From contig NZ_LRMM01000017.1 of NCBI RefSeq assembly GCF_001647275.1, positions 23,041-87,040 of the forward strand: a stretch of DNA of 64,000 bases, given 5' to 3'. The DNA is from Rufibacter ruber (GTDB lineage: Bacteria > Bacteroidota > Bacteroidia > Cytophagales > Hymenobacteraceae). This document shows, in pieces, positions 44,207 to 53,757 of this stretch (position 1 is the stretch's first letter; each line of letters starts with the position of its first letter). The notes beneath the pieces were generated by a model. It was given only the letters and a program-made list of their open reading frames with translations, searched no databases and was not told where the DNA came from. The translations under genes were made by a program, and so were the position numbers.

Positions 44207-45495
44207 ATGAAGTACGAGTCCGTCGGGAAAGACCTCTACATCCATAACCGCCAGCAGTTCATATCTTACCTCAAGCCCCAGTCGCTGGCCGTCTTCCATT
44301 CCAATGATGTCATGCCCACCAACGCAGACGGCACCATGCCGTTCAGGCAGAGCAGCGACCTGCTGTGGCTCAGCGGCATTGACCAGGAGGAGAGCGTGTT
44401 GCTGCTGTTCCCAGATGCGCGGGAGGAGCGCCTGCGGGAGATCCTTTTTGTGCGCGAAACCAATGACCACATTCTCACCTGGGAAGGCTACAAGCTCACC
44501 AAGGAGCAGGCCCGGGAGGTGTCTGGCATCCAGACCATCTTCTGGACCCATGAGTTTGACAGCATTCTCAACGCGCTCATGCCGTACGCAGAGAACGTGT
44601 ACCTCAACTCAAACGAGCACTGCGTGCCGTGGTAGAGGTAGAGACCCGTGATGCGCGGTTCATCAAGAAGATCAAAGAAAAATTCCCGCTGCACAACTAC
44701 TGCCGCAGCACCCAGTACCTGCACTACCTGCGCTCCAGGAAGCACCCGCGTGAGATTGAGCTCATGCGCACCGCCTGCAACATCACTGAGAAAGCGTTCA
44801 GACGCCTGCTAAAGTTTGTGAAACCGGGCGTGATGGAGTATGAGATTGAGGCCGAAATCAGCCACGAGTTCCTGCGCAACCGCTCCCGCGGGCCGGCCTA
44901 CGGGTCTATCATCGCCTCTGGCGCCAACGCCTGCATTCTGCACTACGTTGACAATTTCAGGGAGTGCCAGGACGGCGACGTGCTGTTGCTGGACTTTGGG
45001 GCCGAGTATGCCAACTACGCCGCTGACCTTACCCGCTCCATACCCGTGAACGGGAAATTCACCAAGCGCCAGGCAGAGGTTTACAACGCTGTGCTGCATG
45101 TCATGAAAACCGCCAAGCAGATGCTGGTGCCCGGCAACACCCTGGACCAGTACCATAAGTTTGTGGGCAAGGTCATGGAGAACGAGCTGATTAAACTGGA
45201 CCTGCTCACTGAGGAAGACGTGAACAACCAGAACCCAGAGGCCCCGCTCTACAAGAAATACTTCCCGCACGGCACCTCGCACTTTTTGGGGTTAGACGTG
45301 CATGACGTGGGCGATAAATACCGTCCGTTTGAAGAGGGTATGGTCTTTACCTGCGAGCCCGGGATTTATATCAGGGAAGAAGGCTTGGGCATACGGCTGG
45401 AGAATGACATACTCATTACCCACAACGGCCCGGTAGACCTCATGGAGAATATTCCGCTGGAACTGGAAGACATTGAGCGCGAGATGCGCGGTTAA
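44207..45495 (+). pseudogene. Aminopeptidase P (Xaa-Pro), frameshifted
   Basis: Removes an N-terminal residue before proline; metal-dependent M24 fold. The N-terminal domain (44207 to about 44620, from MKYESVGKDLYIHN) has the AMP_N pattern (FRQSSDLLWLSGID). The frame then ends at a stop (44633-44635), while the M24 domain continues in the next frame from VEVETRDARF. Metal residues are present: DFGAEYANYAADLTRS, HGTSHFLGLDVHD, EGMVFTCEPGIYI and LGIRLENDI. One missing C near 44620 (CACTG for CACCTG) would join the halves as NSNEHLRAVVEVET and give 429 residues, the normal length. Confidence 0.9.
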
Positions 45496-45514
45496 CCTTT
45501 CCTCTATTCCATTT

Positions 45515-45555
45515 CCTGTTTTAGGGCTGTTTTTGGTAAAACAGCCCTAAAACAG
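45515..45555. repeat. Pal23 palindromic element
   Basis: CCTGTTTTAGGGCTGTTTT faces AAAACAGCCCTAAAACAGC, nearly perfect. It ends one base before an ATG at 45557, which argues that the TolC gene begins further downstream. Confidence 0.85.
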
Positions 45556-45556
45556 C

Positions 45557-47236
45557 ATGTCCCTCCAGACGGGCTTGCTTATGGAAGCCGTCCATCTGGT
45601 TTTTTTTACAATCTATTTGAATCAAAGTTTACAAATAAGCGTGACACCAGTAGCAAGAATAAGCCGTGTGGTCAAGTGGGGGGGAATCATATGCCTTGTT
45701 CTTTTTACCTTTCTGGCAGAGGCGCAGCGCCGAAAGCCTGTCCCAAAGAAAGTGATTCCGGCGCCACCGGTGCAGCACCAGAAGCCCACCCTGCCTGAGG
45801 AGGTGGAAGACCCCAATACCCGCCGCTACAGCCTGGAAGAGGTGGTGAAAATGGCCAAAGAACTGTCTCCGGGCTACCAGCAGGCCCTGACTACGCTGGA
45901 GAACCGCACCTGGCAATTCCATACGTTCAAGAGTAATTACCTGCCGCAGTTAACCCTGTACGCCACGCTGCCAGATTATACCAAGAGTATTGAGCCGGTT
46001 CTACAGCCAGACGGTAGCTTAAAGTTTCAGGACCGGGACATCTCCACCTCTACGGCGCAGCTGGCGCTGAGTCAGAACATTGGCCTAACCGGCGGGGTGA
46101 TCTCTATCAACTCCAACCTGCAGCGCATTGATGACTTCAGACCCTCCCGGCCAGACCGGTTTGTGCAGAAGAAGGCTTACTCCACCAACCCGGCCAACAT
46201 CACCTACAGCCAGCCCATCTTTGGGTTCAACGGCCTGAAATGGGACAAGAAGCTGGAGCCCCTCCGGTTTGAGGAAGCCAAGCGTAATTTCTGGGAAGAC
46301 ATGGAAGAGCTGGCCGTGCGGGCCACAGACATGTATTTTACTCTGCTGCAGAACCAGCTGAGCTATGACATTGCCCGTAAAAACGTGGCCAATAATGACA
46401 CTCTTTTCAAGCTTTCGCAAATCAGGTTTAAAGAAGGGCGAATTGGGGAAAATGAACTGTTGCAGCTGGAGCTGAGTTTGCTCACCTCCCGGCAAAGCCT
46501 GGAGCAGGCCGTGCTGGACATGGAAACCAGTACCCTGCGGCTCAAGGTTTTTCTGGGCATTACAGATGACTACCCTATCAGGTTGACAACCCCAGACTTG
46601 ATCCCGCAGTTTCCGGTAGATGAGGAGTTTGCCCTTGCCCAGGCAAAAAAATACCGGGCCAGGGTCATTGGTATGCAGCGTGAGGAGCTGGAGGCTGAAA
46701 GGGGAGTGGCGGTGGCAGAAGGCCAGACCGGTTTCAACGCGAACCTGTTTCTGCAGTACGGTCTTACCCAGCAGGCCATTGAGGTGGCGGAGGCTTATAG
46801 AGATCCGGCTGAGCAGCAGCGGGTACGGCTAGGCTTTACCCTCCCCATCATGGACTGGGGCCGAACCAAGAGTAGAATTGGAACCGCCAAAGCCAACCAG
46901 AAACTGGTAAAGGCCAATTTGCAGCAGCAGCAGGTGAACTTTGACCAGGATGTGTACCTGCAGATCAAGCGGTTCAAGATGCTGCGGGAGCAGATGAAAG
47001 TGGCGCAGAAAGCCAATGAACTGGCTGAACGCCGGTACCAGGGTGCCAAAGACAGGTATCTGGAGGAAAAGATTGGGCTGCTGGAGCTGAACCAGGCGGC
47101 GGCAGAACGTGATTCAGCTAGAAGAGGGTACGTGGGCTCGCTCAGAAACTTCTGGAACGCCTACTACAACCTCAGGCTCATGACTTTGTATGACTTTGAG
47201 CTGAACCAGCCGCTCACCATTCCGTTGCCATTCTAA
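45557..47236 (+). CDS. TolC-family outer membrane efflux protein
   Basis: Outer membrane channel of a tripartite efflux or type I secretion system. Signal-like segment (GGIICLVLFTFLAEAQ), Pro-rich linker, then two outer-membrane-efflux repeats (about 90-300 and 320-555) with long coiled helices such as ARKNVANNDTLFKLSQIRF and RRYQGAKDRYLEEKIGLLEL. 559 residues from the ATG at 45557. An alternative GTG at 45641 (VTPVARISRVVKWGG) would put the signal at the very N-terminus and seems equally good, since the first ATG abuts Pal23. No adaptor or pump gene is adjacent. Confidence 0.88.
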   Translation: MSLQTGLLMEAVHLVFFTIYLNQSLQISVTPVARISRVVKWGGIICLVLFTFLAEAQRRKPVPKKVIPAPPVQHQKPTLPEEVEDPNTRRYSLEEVVKMAKELSPGYQQALTTLENRTWQFHTFKSNYLPQLTLYATLPDYTKSIEPVLQPDGSLKFQDRDISTSTAQLALSQNIGLTGGVISINSNLQRIDDFRPSRPDRFVQKKAYSTNPANITYSQPIFGFNGLKWDKKLEPLRFEEAKRNFWEDMEELAVRATDMYFTLLQNQLSYDIARKNVANNDTLFKLSQIRFKEGRIGENELLQLELSLLTSRQSLEQAVLDMETSTLRLKVFLGITDDYPIRLTTPDLIPQFPVDEEFALAQAKKYRARVIGMQREELEAERGVAVAEGQTGFNANLFLQYGLTQQAIEVAEAYRDPAEQQRVRLGFTLPIMDWGRTKSRIGTAKANQKLVKANLQQQQVNFDQDVYLQIKRFKMLREQMKVAQKANELAERRYQGAKDRYLEEKIGLLELNQAAAERDSARRGYVGSLRNFWNAYYNLRLMTLYDFELNQPLTIPLPF

Positions 47237-47248
47237 CACAGCTAAAAC

Positions 47249-47294
47249 AAAAAAGGAGAGAGTCCGCTACTAATGGCGGGCTCTCTCCTTTTTT
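47249..47294. terminator. Bidirectional terminator
   Basis: AAAAAAGGAGAGAGTCCGC pairs with GCGGGCTCTCTCCTTTTTT (one mismatch), 8-nt loop, between the convergent TolC and SpoIIAA-like genes. Confidence 0.9.
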
Positions 47295-47313
47295 AGAGAA
47301 GGTAAGTAGCACT

Positions 47314-47724
47314 TTAAGCAGGGTAATAGCTGGAAAGCCATTGTTGGGCTTCTTCAATAGCATCAAAGGCCTTTGCTTCAAACACTTTCAACTCATTGAT
47401 AAAAGTGGCCGCAGTTGATCCTCCAAACGTGTCTGGATTCGCGAGCATGGCAATGCGTTTTAACCCGGCTTTGGCGGCGGCAGGTGCCCATTCATTTAAA
47501 ACCCAATTCATGGAGTGGTTCCAGGAGCCCACAATCAGGCGGGTATCATTCAGTACGCAGTTGAAACCGGCTTGGGCAAGGGCTTCGGTGTAGGCTTTGG
47601 CGCCAGCTTTCACGTTCTCCTCGGTTAAATAGCCCATCCAGTTCACATAGATCAACCGGTTGTTAAAATCCTCTTCCACGGTGATGTACACTCTGCCGAA
47701 GGGATTAACAAGCTCATTTTTCAT
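47314..47724 (-). CDS. SpoIIAA-like (STAS-type) small protein
   Basis: About 136 residues from ATG 47724 (MKNELVNPFGRVYITVEED); the frame is open to 47772. The pattern of a SpoIIAA-like/STAS fold is visible: LIYVNWMGYLTEENVKAGAKAY, FNCVLNDTRLIVGSW and LKRIAMLANPDTFGG. Usually a cytoplasmic regulator domain, but with no serine-phosphorylation partner here, the role is unknown. Single gene with Pal24 in its upstream region. Confidence 0.78.
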   Translation of the reverse strand: MKNELVNPFGRVYITVEEDFNNRLIYVNWMGYLTEENVKAGAKAYTEALAQAGFNCVLNDTRLIVGSWNHSMNWVLNEWAPAAAKAGLKRIAMLANPDTFGGSTAATFINELKVFEAKAFDAIEEAQQWLSSYYPA

Positions 47725-47827
47725 AGTTTTAAACAGGACTTTCTGAGGAGACACCAAATGCTTGGTTTTCATTCAGTGAAAAGGAAAATTATTTAGTAGG
47801 CTGCCCCATGACGGCACAACGCAAAAT

Positions 47828-47870
47828 TCCCTTTTGGGGCTGTTTTTACAAAAACAGCCCCAAAACGGGA
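47828..47870. repeat. Pal24 palindromic element
   Basis: TCCCTTTTGGGGCTGTTTTT faces AAAAACAGCCCCAAAACGGGA, close to perfect. It lies between the SpoIIAA-like gene's 5' region and the end of pyrB. Confidence 0.85.
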
Positions 47871-47893
47871 ATCACTAAGCAAGTTGGGGTACC

Positions 47894-48817
47894 TTATCCT
47901 TTGCTGGCCAGCAGGTACAGGACGGCCATTCTAATGGCCACCCCGTTCTCCACCTGATCCAGAATGACAGAGTGGTGGGAGTCAGCGGCGTCTGAGGTAA
48001 GTTCCACGCCCCGGTTAATAGGCCCCGGGTGCATGAGCACAATTTCTTTGTTCAGCTCATCCAGCATCTTTTTATTGATCCCGAAGTAAAGGGCGTACTC
48101 GCGCAGTGACGGGAACAGCTTTCCGGTCTGGCGCTCCAGCTGGATGCGCAACACGTTGGCCACGTCACACCACTGCAGGGCTTCGCGCACGTTCCAAAAC
48201 ACCTTTACCCCCAGCTCGCCAATGTGTTTGGGCAGAAGCGTGGGCGGGCCGCACACCGCCACTTCAGCCCCCTGTTTCTGCAAGGCGAAGATGTTGGAAA
48301 GGGCAACCCGGGAATGGGTGATATCACCAATGATGGCTATTTTTTTACCGCCTACTTCGCCCAATCGCTCTCTAATGGAGAAGGAGTCTAACAGGGCCTG
48401 GGTGGGGTGCTCATGGGTGCCGTCTCCGGCGTTGACAATGTTGGCGGTGATCTTGCGGGACAGGAAGTGGGGGGCGCCGGGGCTGCTGTGCCGCATCACT
48501 ATCATGTCTACCTTCATGGCCAGAATGTTGTTGACCGTATCCAGCAGCGTCTCGCCCTTCTTTACAGATGACCCGGAGGCTGAGAAGTTGATCACATCGG
48601 CTGAAAGCCGTTTCTCTGCCAGCTCAAAAGAAAGACGGGTGCGGGTGGAGTTCTCAAAGAAAACGTTGGCAATGGTGACGTCCCGTAAGCTGGGCACTTT
48701 CTTGATAGGCCGGTTCAATACCTCCTTGAACTGGTCTGCCGTCTCAAAAATGAGCTGGATGTCTTGTGGGGTAATGTCTTTGATGCCCAACAGGTGCCGG
48801 ACGCTAAGCTGTTGCAT
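47894..48817 (-). CDS. pyrB: Aspartate carbamoyltransferase catalytic subunit
   Basis: Second step of pyrimidine synthesis: carbamoyl phosphate plus aspartate gives carbamoyl aspartate. 307 residues with the carbamoyl phosphate signature FFENSTRTRLSFELAEKR, MRHSSPGAPHFL, HEHPTQALLDSFSI and VLMHPGPINRGVEL. No regulatory subunit (pyrI) in the window. Its start is 3 bp after the pyrR stop codon, so it is expressed with pyrR. Confidence 0.97.
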   Translation of the reverse strand: MQQLSVRHLLGIKDITPQDIQLIFETADQFKEVLNRPIKKVPSLRDVTIANVFFENSTRTRLSFELAEKRLSADVINFSASGSSVKKGETLLDTVNNILAMKVDMIVMRHSSPGAPHFLSRKITANIVNAGDGTHEHPTQALLDSFSIRERLGEVGGKKIAIIGDITHSRVALSNIFALQKQGAEVAVCGPPTLLPKHIGELGVKVFWNVREALQWCDVANVLRIQLERQTGKLFPSLREYALYFGINKKMLDELNKEIVLMHPGPINRGVELTSDAADSHHSVILDQVENGVAIRMAVLYLLASKG

Positions 48818-48820
48818 GGG

Positions 48821-49375
48821 TTATTCTTGGTCTGGGGTAATGGTTAAAAGCCAGATGGCATCTTCTGCAGAGTTGGGTCCTTGCCACGCTACTTCTACCC
48901 GCTGGGAGTGCTGTGAATCAACACGCTGGCCGGTATAAGTAGCCTCAATGGGCAGATCGCGGGTATACTGGCGGTCAATAAGCACCAGCAGCTCCACCTG
49001 CGCCGGGCGGCCGTAAGAAATCATGGCGTCTAAAGCTGCCCGTACTGAGCGGCCGGTGTACAGCACATCATCTACCAGAATGACGCGCTTACCCTCTAAA
49101 GAGAAATCTACTTTGGTGGCATTGGGGGCCAAAGGGGCAGCCCGGCGTCTAAAATCATCTCGGTGGAAGGTGATGTCCAGATAACCGGTTTGCACCGTCA
49201 CCCCTAGTATTTCCTGGAGGGTCTTTTGCAGACGGTCTGCGGCATAGATACCGCGGGGTTGCAGGCCTAAAATGACAGAGTCAGAGAAATCACGGTGCGT
49301 CTCAATCAGTTGGTGCGCCAGGCGCCTGATCATGATCTGAAACAGAGCGTGCGGAACAATGAGGCGTTTATGCAT
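48821..49375 (-). CDS. pyrR: Bifunctional pyr operon regulator/uracil phosphoribosyltransferase
   Basis: PyrR-type protein of 184 residues (ATG 49375; frame open to 49393). The PRPP-binding motif VILVDDVLYTGRSVRAALD is intact and the N-terminus (ILGLQPRGIYAADRLQKTL) fits the family. In Gram-positives PyrR controls pyr mRNA by attenuation and also makes UMP from uracil; in Bacteroidota RNA binding is not proven. No attenuator structure is evident upstream. A TATATTTG box (49391-49398, minus strand) lies 15 bp before the start. Confidence 0.95.
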   Translation of the reverse strand: MHKRLIVPHALFQIMIRRLAHQLIETHRDFSDSVILGLQPRGIYAADRLQKTLQEILGVTVQTGYLDITFHRDDFRRRAAPLAPNATKVDFSLEGKRVILVDDVLYTGRSVRAALDAMISYGRPAQVELLVLIDRQYTRDLPIEATYTGQRVDSQHSQRVEVAWQGPNSAEDAIWLLTITPDQE

Positions 49376-49390
49376 GGTCCGGGTTTTGGG

Positions 49391-49398
49391 CAAATATA
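49391..49398 (-). promoter_or_regulatory. Possible -7 box of pyrR-pyrB
   Basis: TATATTTG on the minus strand matches TAnnTTTG, with no TTTG at the -33 distance. A leader of only about 10 nt would follow, which leaves no room for attenuation. Confidence 0.4.
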
Positions 49399-49453
49399 AA
49401 GACTTACCAGAAGCCGAAGTAGTAAAAACCAGATTTAATCTGCTGAAAAACCC

Positions 49454-51031
49454 TCACTGGAAAAGAATGCGCTGTAAAAACAGAACCGATTTGCTCTTTC
49501 CTTCCTTGGTGGGCAGACGCCTGTACCCATACGCCAGAAGATTTTGGTTATACCAGGGCAGCACCCCGTCTGGCTCCTTCAGAATAGGCTTTCCCTCATA
49601 CCCGTCTTGCTGCAGGGCAACCGGTGGCTGTAGGCGCCAGGATGAGTTGCGGAAAAGGGAATAGTGCAAGGAACCGTCTTTTACATACGCCAGGGCCAAC
49701 TCTCCCTGAGGATTTACCGCTGAGGTGACTGTGGGCGAGACAGTGGTTTTATGGTGCTGGAGCGCTATACTGCCCTCTTCTATTAAATTGCCCCCCTGGT
49801 CAAAGACCAGAATGAGTGCGGCTTGAAACCGGTAGCTGACATAGATCCGTTTCCCCTGCAGCATGGTAGTGGTGGGTGCATGCTCTGATCTAAATTGGAA
49901 AAACCCTTGCTGCTTAGAGCCAACGGTGACAGAAGAGTTGGCTACCTGCGTATACGCTGGCCCGGGTTCAAAAGGAACTTTGCTGTAGATGGTTTTATAT
50001 ACTTCGGCCACCACAGAAAAACCTGCGGGATGGGCCGTTGCCTGGTGGAGATACACCTGTTGCCGTAGGGAGAAGTCTTTGCCTTTTGCTTTCTGGCGGT
50101 TGTACCTTCTCTTGAGCCGCTGGAGCTTAGGGGTATGCTCATACTCAAAAATATGCTGTAGTTGGCCTAACTCATAGAAGGTAGCGTTGCCTGCCAGGCC
50201 TGAGCTGAAGATGCCCTTGGTAAAAGAGCTGCCCCTGTCACCGTAGGTGCCAATGATCTGTTTTGAAGGGGTAATGCCCGTTGTAATTCTGGCTTGCTGA
50301 AAAACGCTGTTCAGCTGGGCCGGTACCACCAGGCTTTCCTTTAAATCGCCCCTGGGGGAAATCTGGTTGATTTTAAACCTGGACTGTAGGCTGTTGGTTT
50401 CAGTGGCTACCAGGTCAGTGAGGCGAAGGGCATGGTCAGTTCTTACATCTGTCAGTTGTTCTTTTGAGTGATACATGGCAGGCAGCAAAGAAAGCTGCTG
50501 TTGAGCCGGGTCAAGGGCCAATAGAAGGGTGGTTCCGGTTCGCTGCTGTTGTGCGCAGATCAGTAGCTGCCCCGCTGCCACACTCATTCCGGTAATGGTC
50601 ACGTTACCTGCTGTCTGCTCATGGCGGGTAAGCCAGGCCTGGCCTGTGGAACTGGAAATCTGGTACAGCAAAAGGGAAGGGGTGCCACTTATGGAGAATA
50701 ATAAATAAAAGAGCTGAGAGTCAGATGATACTCCAACCAGTTTGGTAAGTGGTTGCTGCTCAAACCTCTGTTGCCACACGGGTTGCAGTTGGTGGTTGAG
50801 TTTGCTTACCAGAAAATGGTCTTTTTTGGTGACAGACCCAGACCTGGTGGTAACCAGCAGGAGGGAACTGTCTGGGAGCGGCTGTAGCCAGTGGCGGTCA
50901 CTAAAAGGTGAACTTTCCATCTCGGTTCGTACGCCTAACTTCATTGGCTGGGCCAAAACAGACGGCTTTGGCAGGAAAAGAAACCCCATCAGGAGCACCT
51001 TTAAGAAAAGCAGCCGAAGAGGTAAAGACAT
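49454..51031 (-). CDS. Secreted hypothetical protein, tandem paralogue 1
   Basis: 525 residues with a signal peptide (LLFLKVLLMGFLFLPKPSVLA). No family recognised. It aligns with its upstream neighbour from HWLQPLPDSSLLLVTTRSGS to the C-terminus, including FEQQPLTKLVGVSSDSQLFYLLFS and ends VLFLQRILFQ against VFYLQNVVFE. The repeating strand-rich pattern suggests a beta-propeller, but this is only an impression. The gap to the paralogue is 62 bp, so both are probably one operon. Confidence 0.78.
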   Translation of the reverse strand: MSLPLRLLFLKVLLMGFLFLPKPSVLAQPMKLGVRTEMESSPFSDRHWLQPLPDSSLLLVTTRSGSVTKKDHFLVSKLNHQLQPVWQQRFEQQPLTKLVGVSSDSQLFYLLFSISGTPSLLLYQISSSTGQAWLTRHEQTAGNVTITGMSVAAGQLLICAQQQRTGTTLLLALDPAQQQLSLLPAMYHSKEQLTDVRTDHALRLTDLVATETNSLQSRFKINQISPRGDLKESLVVPAQLNSVFQQARITTGITPSKQIIGTYGDRGSSFTKGIFSSGLAGNATFYELGQLQHIFEYEHTPKLQRLKRRYNRQKAKGKDFSLRQQVYLHQATAHPAGFSVVAEVYKTIYSKVPFEPGPAYTQVANSSVTVGSKQQGFFQFRSEHAPTTTMLQGKRIYVSYRFQAALILVFDQGGNLIEEGSIALQHHKTTVSPTVTSAVNPQGELALAYVKDGSLHYSLFRNSSWRLQPPVALQQDGYEGKPILKEPDGVLPWYNQNLLAYGYRRLPTKEGKSKSVLFLQRILFQ

Positions 51032-51093
51032 AAACGAGGTGTCAGATTGAAGGCGTGGGGTTTAGTGTGAAAAGGAGGGTCAGGCCCTGGCGC

Positions 51094-52626
51094 TTATTCA
51101 AACACCACGTTCTGGAGGTAGAACACGGTGCGGGCATCTCCGGCGGCGGGCCTGATTCGCTGAAACCCGAACGCCACAAAATTGCCCCCGTACCAGTGTA
51201 CAATTCCTTCATTGTTGCTGGTCACCTTTTTGTCTGTCTCCTCCTGCAGGCGTACCTCTACTTTCTCCTCATTGGAGAGGGAGACATTGGGCTGGAGGGT
51301 TTTGAATCTGAGAAACTCATCTTCTGGGTAGACCATGGCTATATGCCCGTTGGGCATCACACCCGCTTCAATGGTAGGGGCCAGTACAGGGTAGGTTTTA
51401 TTTTGCAGCTTAAAGGCGTTGTCCCAGATCAGGTTACCCTGGCGGTCAAAGACACAGGCAATGGCATGGCTAAACCGGAACCCTTCAGAAACGCGCCGGG
51501 TAAACGGTCCGTTCCCGAAATCTGATGGGCCGGGGCTGGTGTAGCCATTGTTGTTGTACTGCGGGTAGTAGATTTCGCCCACCAGCGCATATCCCTGGGG
51601 GTGGGGCATAAGGGGGTGCAGCAGCAACCGGTACCGCAGGATCATAGGTTTGCCTTTTGCTTCCCGTTTGGCAAATTTTTCTCTGAGCCGTTTTTGTCTG
51701 CCTGGAGTGGTGTACTCAAAGAAATGCTTCAGCTGGCTGAACTCATAGTATTTCAGGTTGCCGGCAAGATCACCCGTAAAAAGCCCTTTAGAGAAAATAG
51801 TGGTGCGGTAGCCAAAGGTGCCAATTAAAAGTTTGGAGAGCGTATCACCGGGGGTGAGGCGGGCCGGCTGCAGGTTGTTGTCTATGTCGCGGGGCTGGAG
51901 GAAATACGTGCCCACTACCTCGCCCAGGGAGGTCATGCGTTTGGTTTGCACCCGGGAGCGCCAACCGTTGGTTTCGCCCACCACAAACTCCACTGTCTTG
52001 GTCAGCGTGTCAACCCTGAATTCGCCCAGGTCATCTTCTGTGCCAAAAACAGCCGGCAGCAGCCGTATTTCCTCTTCTGCCGGGTTAAGGTGCAGCATGT
52101 TGAGTTTCATGTGCTCCAATCCGTAGAGAAAAACCTGCCCGTCTAGGGCTTTCATGTCTCGTAGGTCAATATACGCGGTGGGCAGCTTGTGCTCAGAATA
52201 GAAAGCGGCTCCTGTGGCCGGGTCTACTTTGTAGAGCATCAGCTTCTTGAGCTCCCTGGTGGAAAAAAGGAGGTAAATGTTCTGTTGGTCAGCCGTCACA
52301 TACTCCAGGCTGGTGCCGTTGAGCTGTTCATGCTTGGTGCTCCACACCTGCTCCAGGCGTTTAGAGAATTTAGTCAGTACAAAATCCTCTTTAGAGAACC
52401 AGGTGCTGCGCTTGGTGGTGATGACCAGAAGGGTAGAGTCTGGCAACGGCTGTACCAGGTGGTCTTCTTCATAAGAATCACTTTTCAGCTCAGCCCTGAA
52501 AGTCTGGGCCGGGGCCGCCGGTTTTTCCTTTTCTTTATGTTTCTTTTGTGCCTGGCTACTAAGGCAGATGCTCCAGCAGGCTAGGAACAGGCTCCACTTG
52601 GTAATGCTTCTGATGAGTAGTGACAT
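51094..52626 (-). CDS. Secreted hypothetical protein, tandem paralogue 2
   Basis: 510 residues, signal peptide (SLFLACWSICLSSQA), then a Lys-rich stretch (KKHKEKEKPAAPA). Shares with paralogue 1 the opening LVQPLPDSTLLVITTKR, the middle GDLAGNLKYYEFSQLKHFFEY (against GLAGNATFYELGQLQHIFEY) and the C-terminal VHWYGGNFVAFGFQR. Not recognised as a known domain. First gene of the probable two-gene unit. Confidence 0.78.
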   Translation of the reverse strand: MSLLIRSITKWSLFLACWSICLSSQAQKKHKEKEKPAAPAQTFRAELKSDSYEEDHLVQPLPDSTLLVITTKRSTWFSKEDFVLTKFSKRLEQVWSTKHEQLNGTSLEYVTADQQNIYLLFSTRELKKLMLYKVDPATGAAFYSEHKLPTAYIDLRDMKALDGQVFLYGLEHMKLNMLHLNPAEEEIRLLPAVFGTEDDLGEFRVDTLTKTVEFVVGETNGWRSRVQTKRMTSLGEVVGTYFLQPRDIDNNLQPARLTPGDTLSKLLIGTFGYRTTIFSKGLFTGDLAGNLKYYEFSQLKHFFEYTTPGRQKRLREKFAKREAKGKPMILRYRLLLHPLMPHPQGYALVGEIYYPQYNNNGYTSPGPSDFGNGPFTRRVSEGFRFSHAIACVFDRQGNLIWDNAFKLQNKTYPVLAPTIEAGVMPNGHIAMVYPEDEFLRFKTLQPNVSLSNEEKVEVRLQEETDKKVTSNNEGIVHWYGGNFVAFGFQRIRPAAGDARTVFYLQNVVFE

Positions 52627-52697
52627 AAAAAGAGGGTGCCAGTGAAAGATTATAACACGTAGAAATGCCAGCGGGGCCAGCCAAAACTCAGGTAACG

Positions 52698-53102
52698 CTA
52701 GTTCCCCAGCTTGAGCAGGTAATCAAACTCAGTTGGGGTGACCGGCATGACAGAAAGCCGCGACTGCCGCAGCAAGGCAATGTTCTGCAGCTGCTCTTCT
52801 TTTTTGATCTGGTCCAGGGTTACCGGTGTGGCAAACGCTTTCTCTGGCGCCAACGTGACCGCCAGCCATCTGGGATCATCTGCCGTGGGGTCTGGGTACG
52901 CTTCTTTGGCCACTTTGGCAATACCCAGAATGGCTTTCTCAGAGACACTGTGGTAATAGAGAACCAGATCCCCTTCTTTCATAGCCTGCAGATTGTTGCG
53001 GGCCTGGTAATTTCTTACCCCGTCCCAGGTGGTGTGGCCATCACGCTCCAGATCAGACCAGGCGTATTTTTCAGGTTCAGACTTTACTAGCCAGTAATTC
53101 AT
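52698..53102 (-). CDS. EVE domain protein
   Basis: 134 residues forming a PUA-like EVE domain, whose members bind modified bases in DNA or RNA. NYWLVKSEPEKYAWSDL is the family opening, and WDGVRNYQARNNLQAMKEGDLVLYYH follows. The frame is open to 53141, but ATG 53102 (MNYWLVKSEP) is the family start. It stands alone here; a link to the nuclease in the AT-rich island at 2.7-3.6 kb is not suggested by distance. Confidence 0.93.
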   Translation of the reverse strand: MNYWLVKSEPEKYAWSDLERDGHTTWDGVRNYQARNNLQAMKEGDLVLYYHSVSEKAILGIAKVAKEAYPDPTADDPRWLAVTLAPEKAFATPVTLDQIKKEEQLQNIALLRQSRLSVMPVTPTEFDYLLKLGN

Positions 53103-53159
53103 AAGGTAAAAACAAGGACCTGTGTGGCAGGTACAAGACAAGTTGAATAAAGGTGGATA

Positions 53160-53558
53160 CTAATTTTCTTCAGGGGTTAACCGGCGCACTTTTAAAACCG
53201 TGGGAGCCGCTGAGATGATTTCAAGTTTAGCAGGCTGCCTGCTGGTATCTGAGAACGTAACCTGTATCTGGTTTTTTGAAGTTGCCTTCCAGGTACCGGG
53301 CTGCTCCTCCAGACCATCTGCCGGGGCAATGCCATAGTGTATAAAGGTGCCGTCCTGCTTCAGCATAAACCCGGTACGCCCGCGCGACGGCGGAAACCGG
53401 AAGGTGTTGGGGCGGTAGGTGCGCACATCGGCGGAGTCTTCCTCATACGAGTACAGCCAGGTCTGGCCATACACCGCGTCTGGTAAGGCGGCACCGGTGC
53501 GGCATTGAAACGCCATCAGGCCCAACATGAAAAGGCAAAGCAAAGACAGTTTCTTCAT
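53160..53558 (-). CDS. Small lipoprotein, hypothetical
   Basis: 132 residues from ATG 53558 (MKKLSLLCLFMLGLMAFQC): a lipoprotein signal with C19 after LMAFQ. The mature part has QTWLYSYEEDSADVRTYRPN and a beta-rich fold of the extracellular lipocalin-like kind (IHYGIAPADGLEEQPGTWK). No family recognised with confidence. 57 bp upstream of the EVE gene on the same strand; could be co-transcribed. Confidence 0.75.
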   Translation of the reverse strand: MKKLSLLCLFMLGLMAFQCRTGAALPDAVYGQTWLYSYEEDSADVRTYRPNTFRFPPSRGRTGFMLKQDGTFIHYGIAPADGLEEQPGTWKATSKNQIQVTFSDTSRQPAKLEIISAAPTVLKVRRLTPEEN

Positions 53559-53700
53559 AGGGTGAGTTTGCCAAAGACGCATATCCTGGTAAACTAGGCA
53601 CAAGATAATAAATAGTTCTGTTTTATGAGTTCTGAGTTTATAGACTTGAGTTCTGGGGGCTGGATTTAGTTTAAACCATAGATTTTTCTGGCAGCTTTTT

Positions 53701-53740
53701 CTGTTTTAGGGCTGTTTTCCCAAAAACAGCCCTAAAACAG
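53701..53740. repeat. Pal25 palindromic element, perfect
   Basis: CTGTTTTAGGGCTGTTTT and its exact complement around CCCA; another best copy. Located between divergent genes, 139 bp before polX. Confidence 0.9.
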
Positions 53741-53757
53741 CAGGTTGAGGGCGCGCA

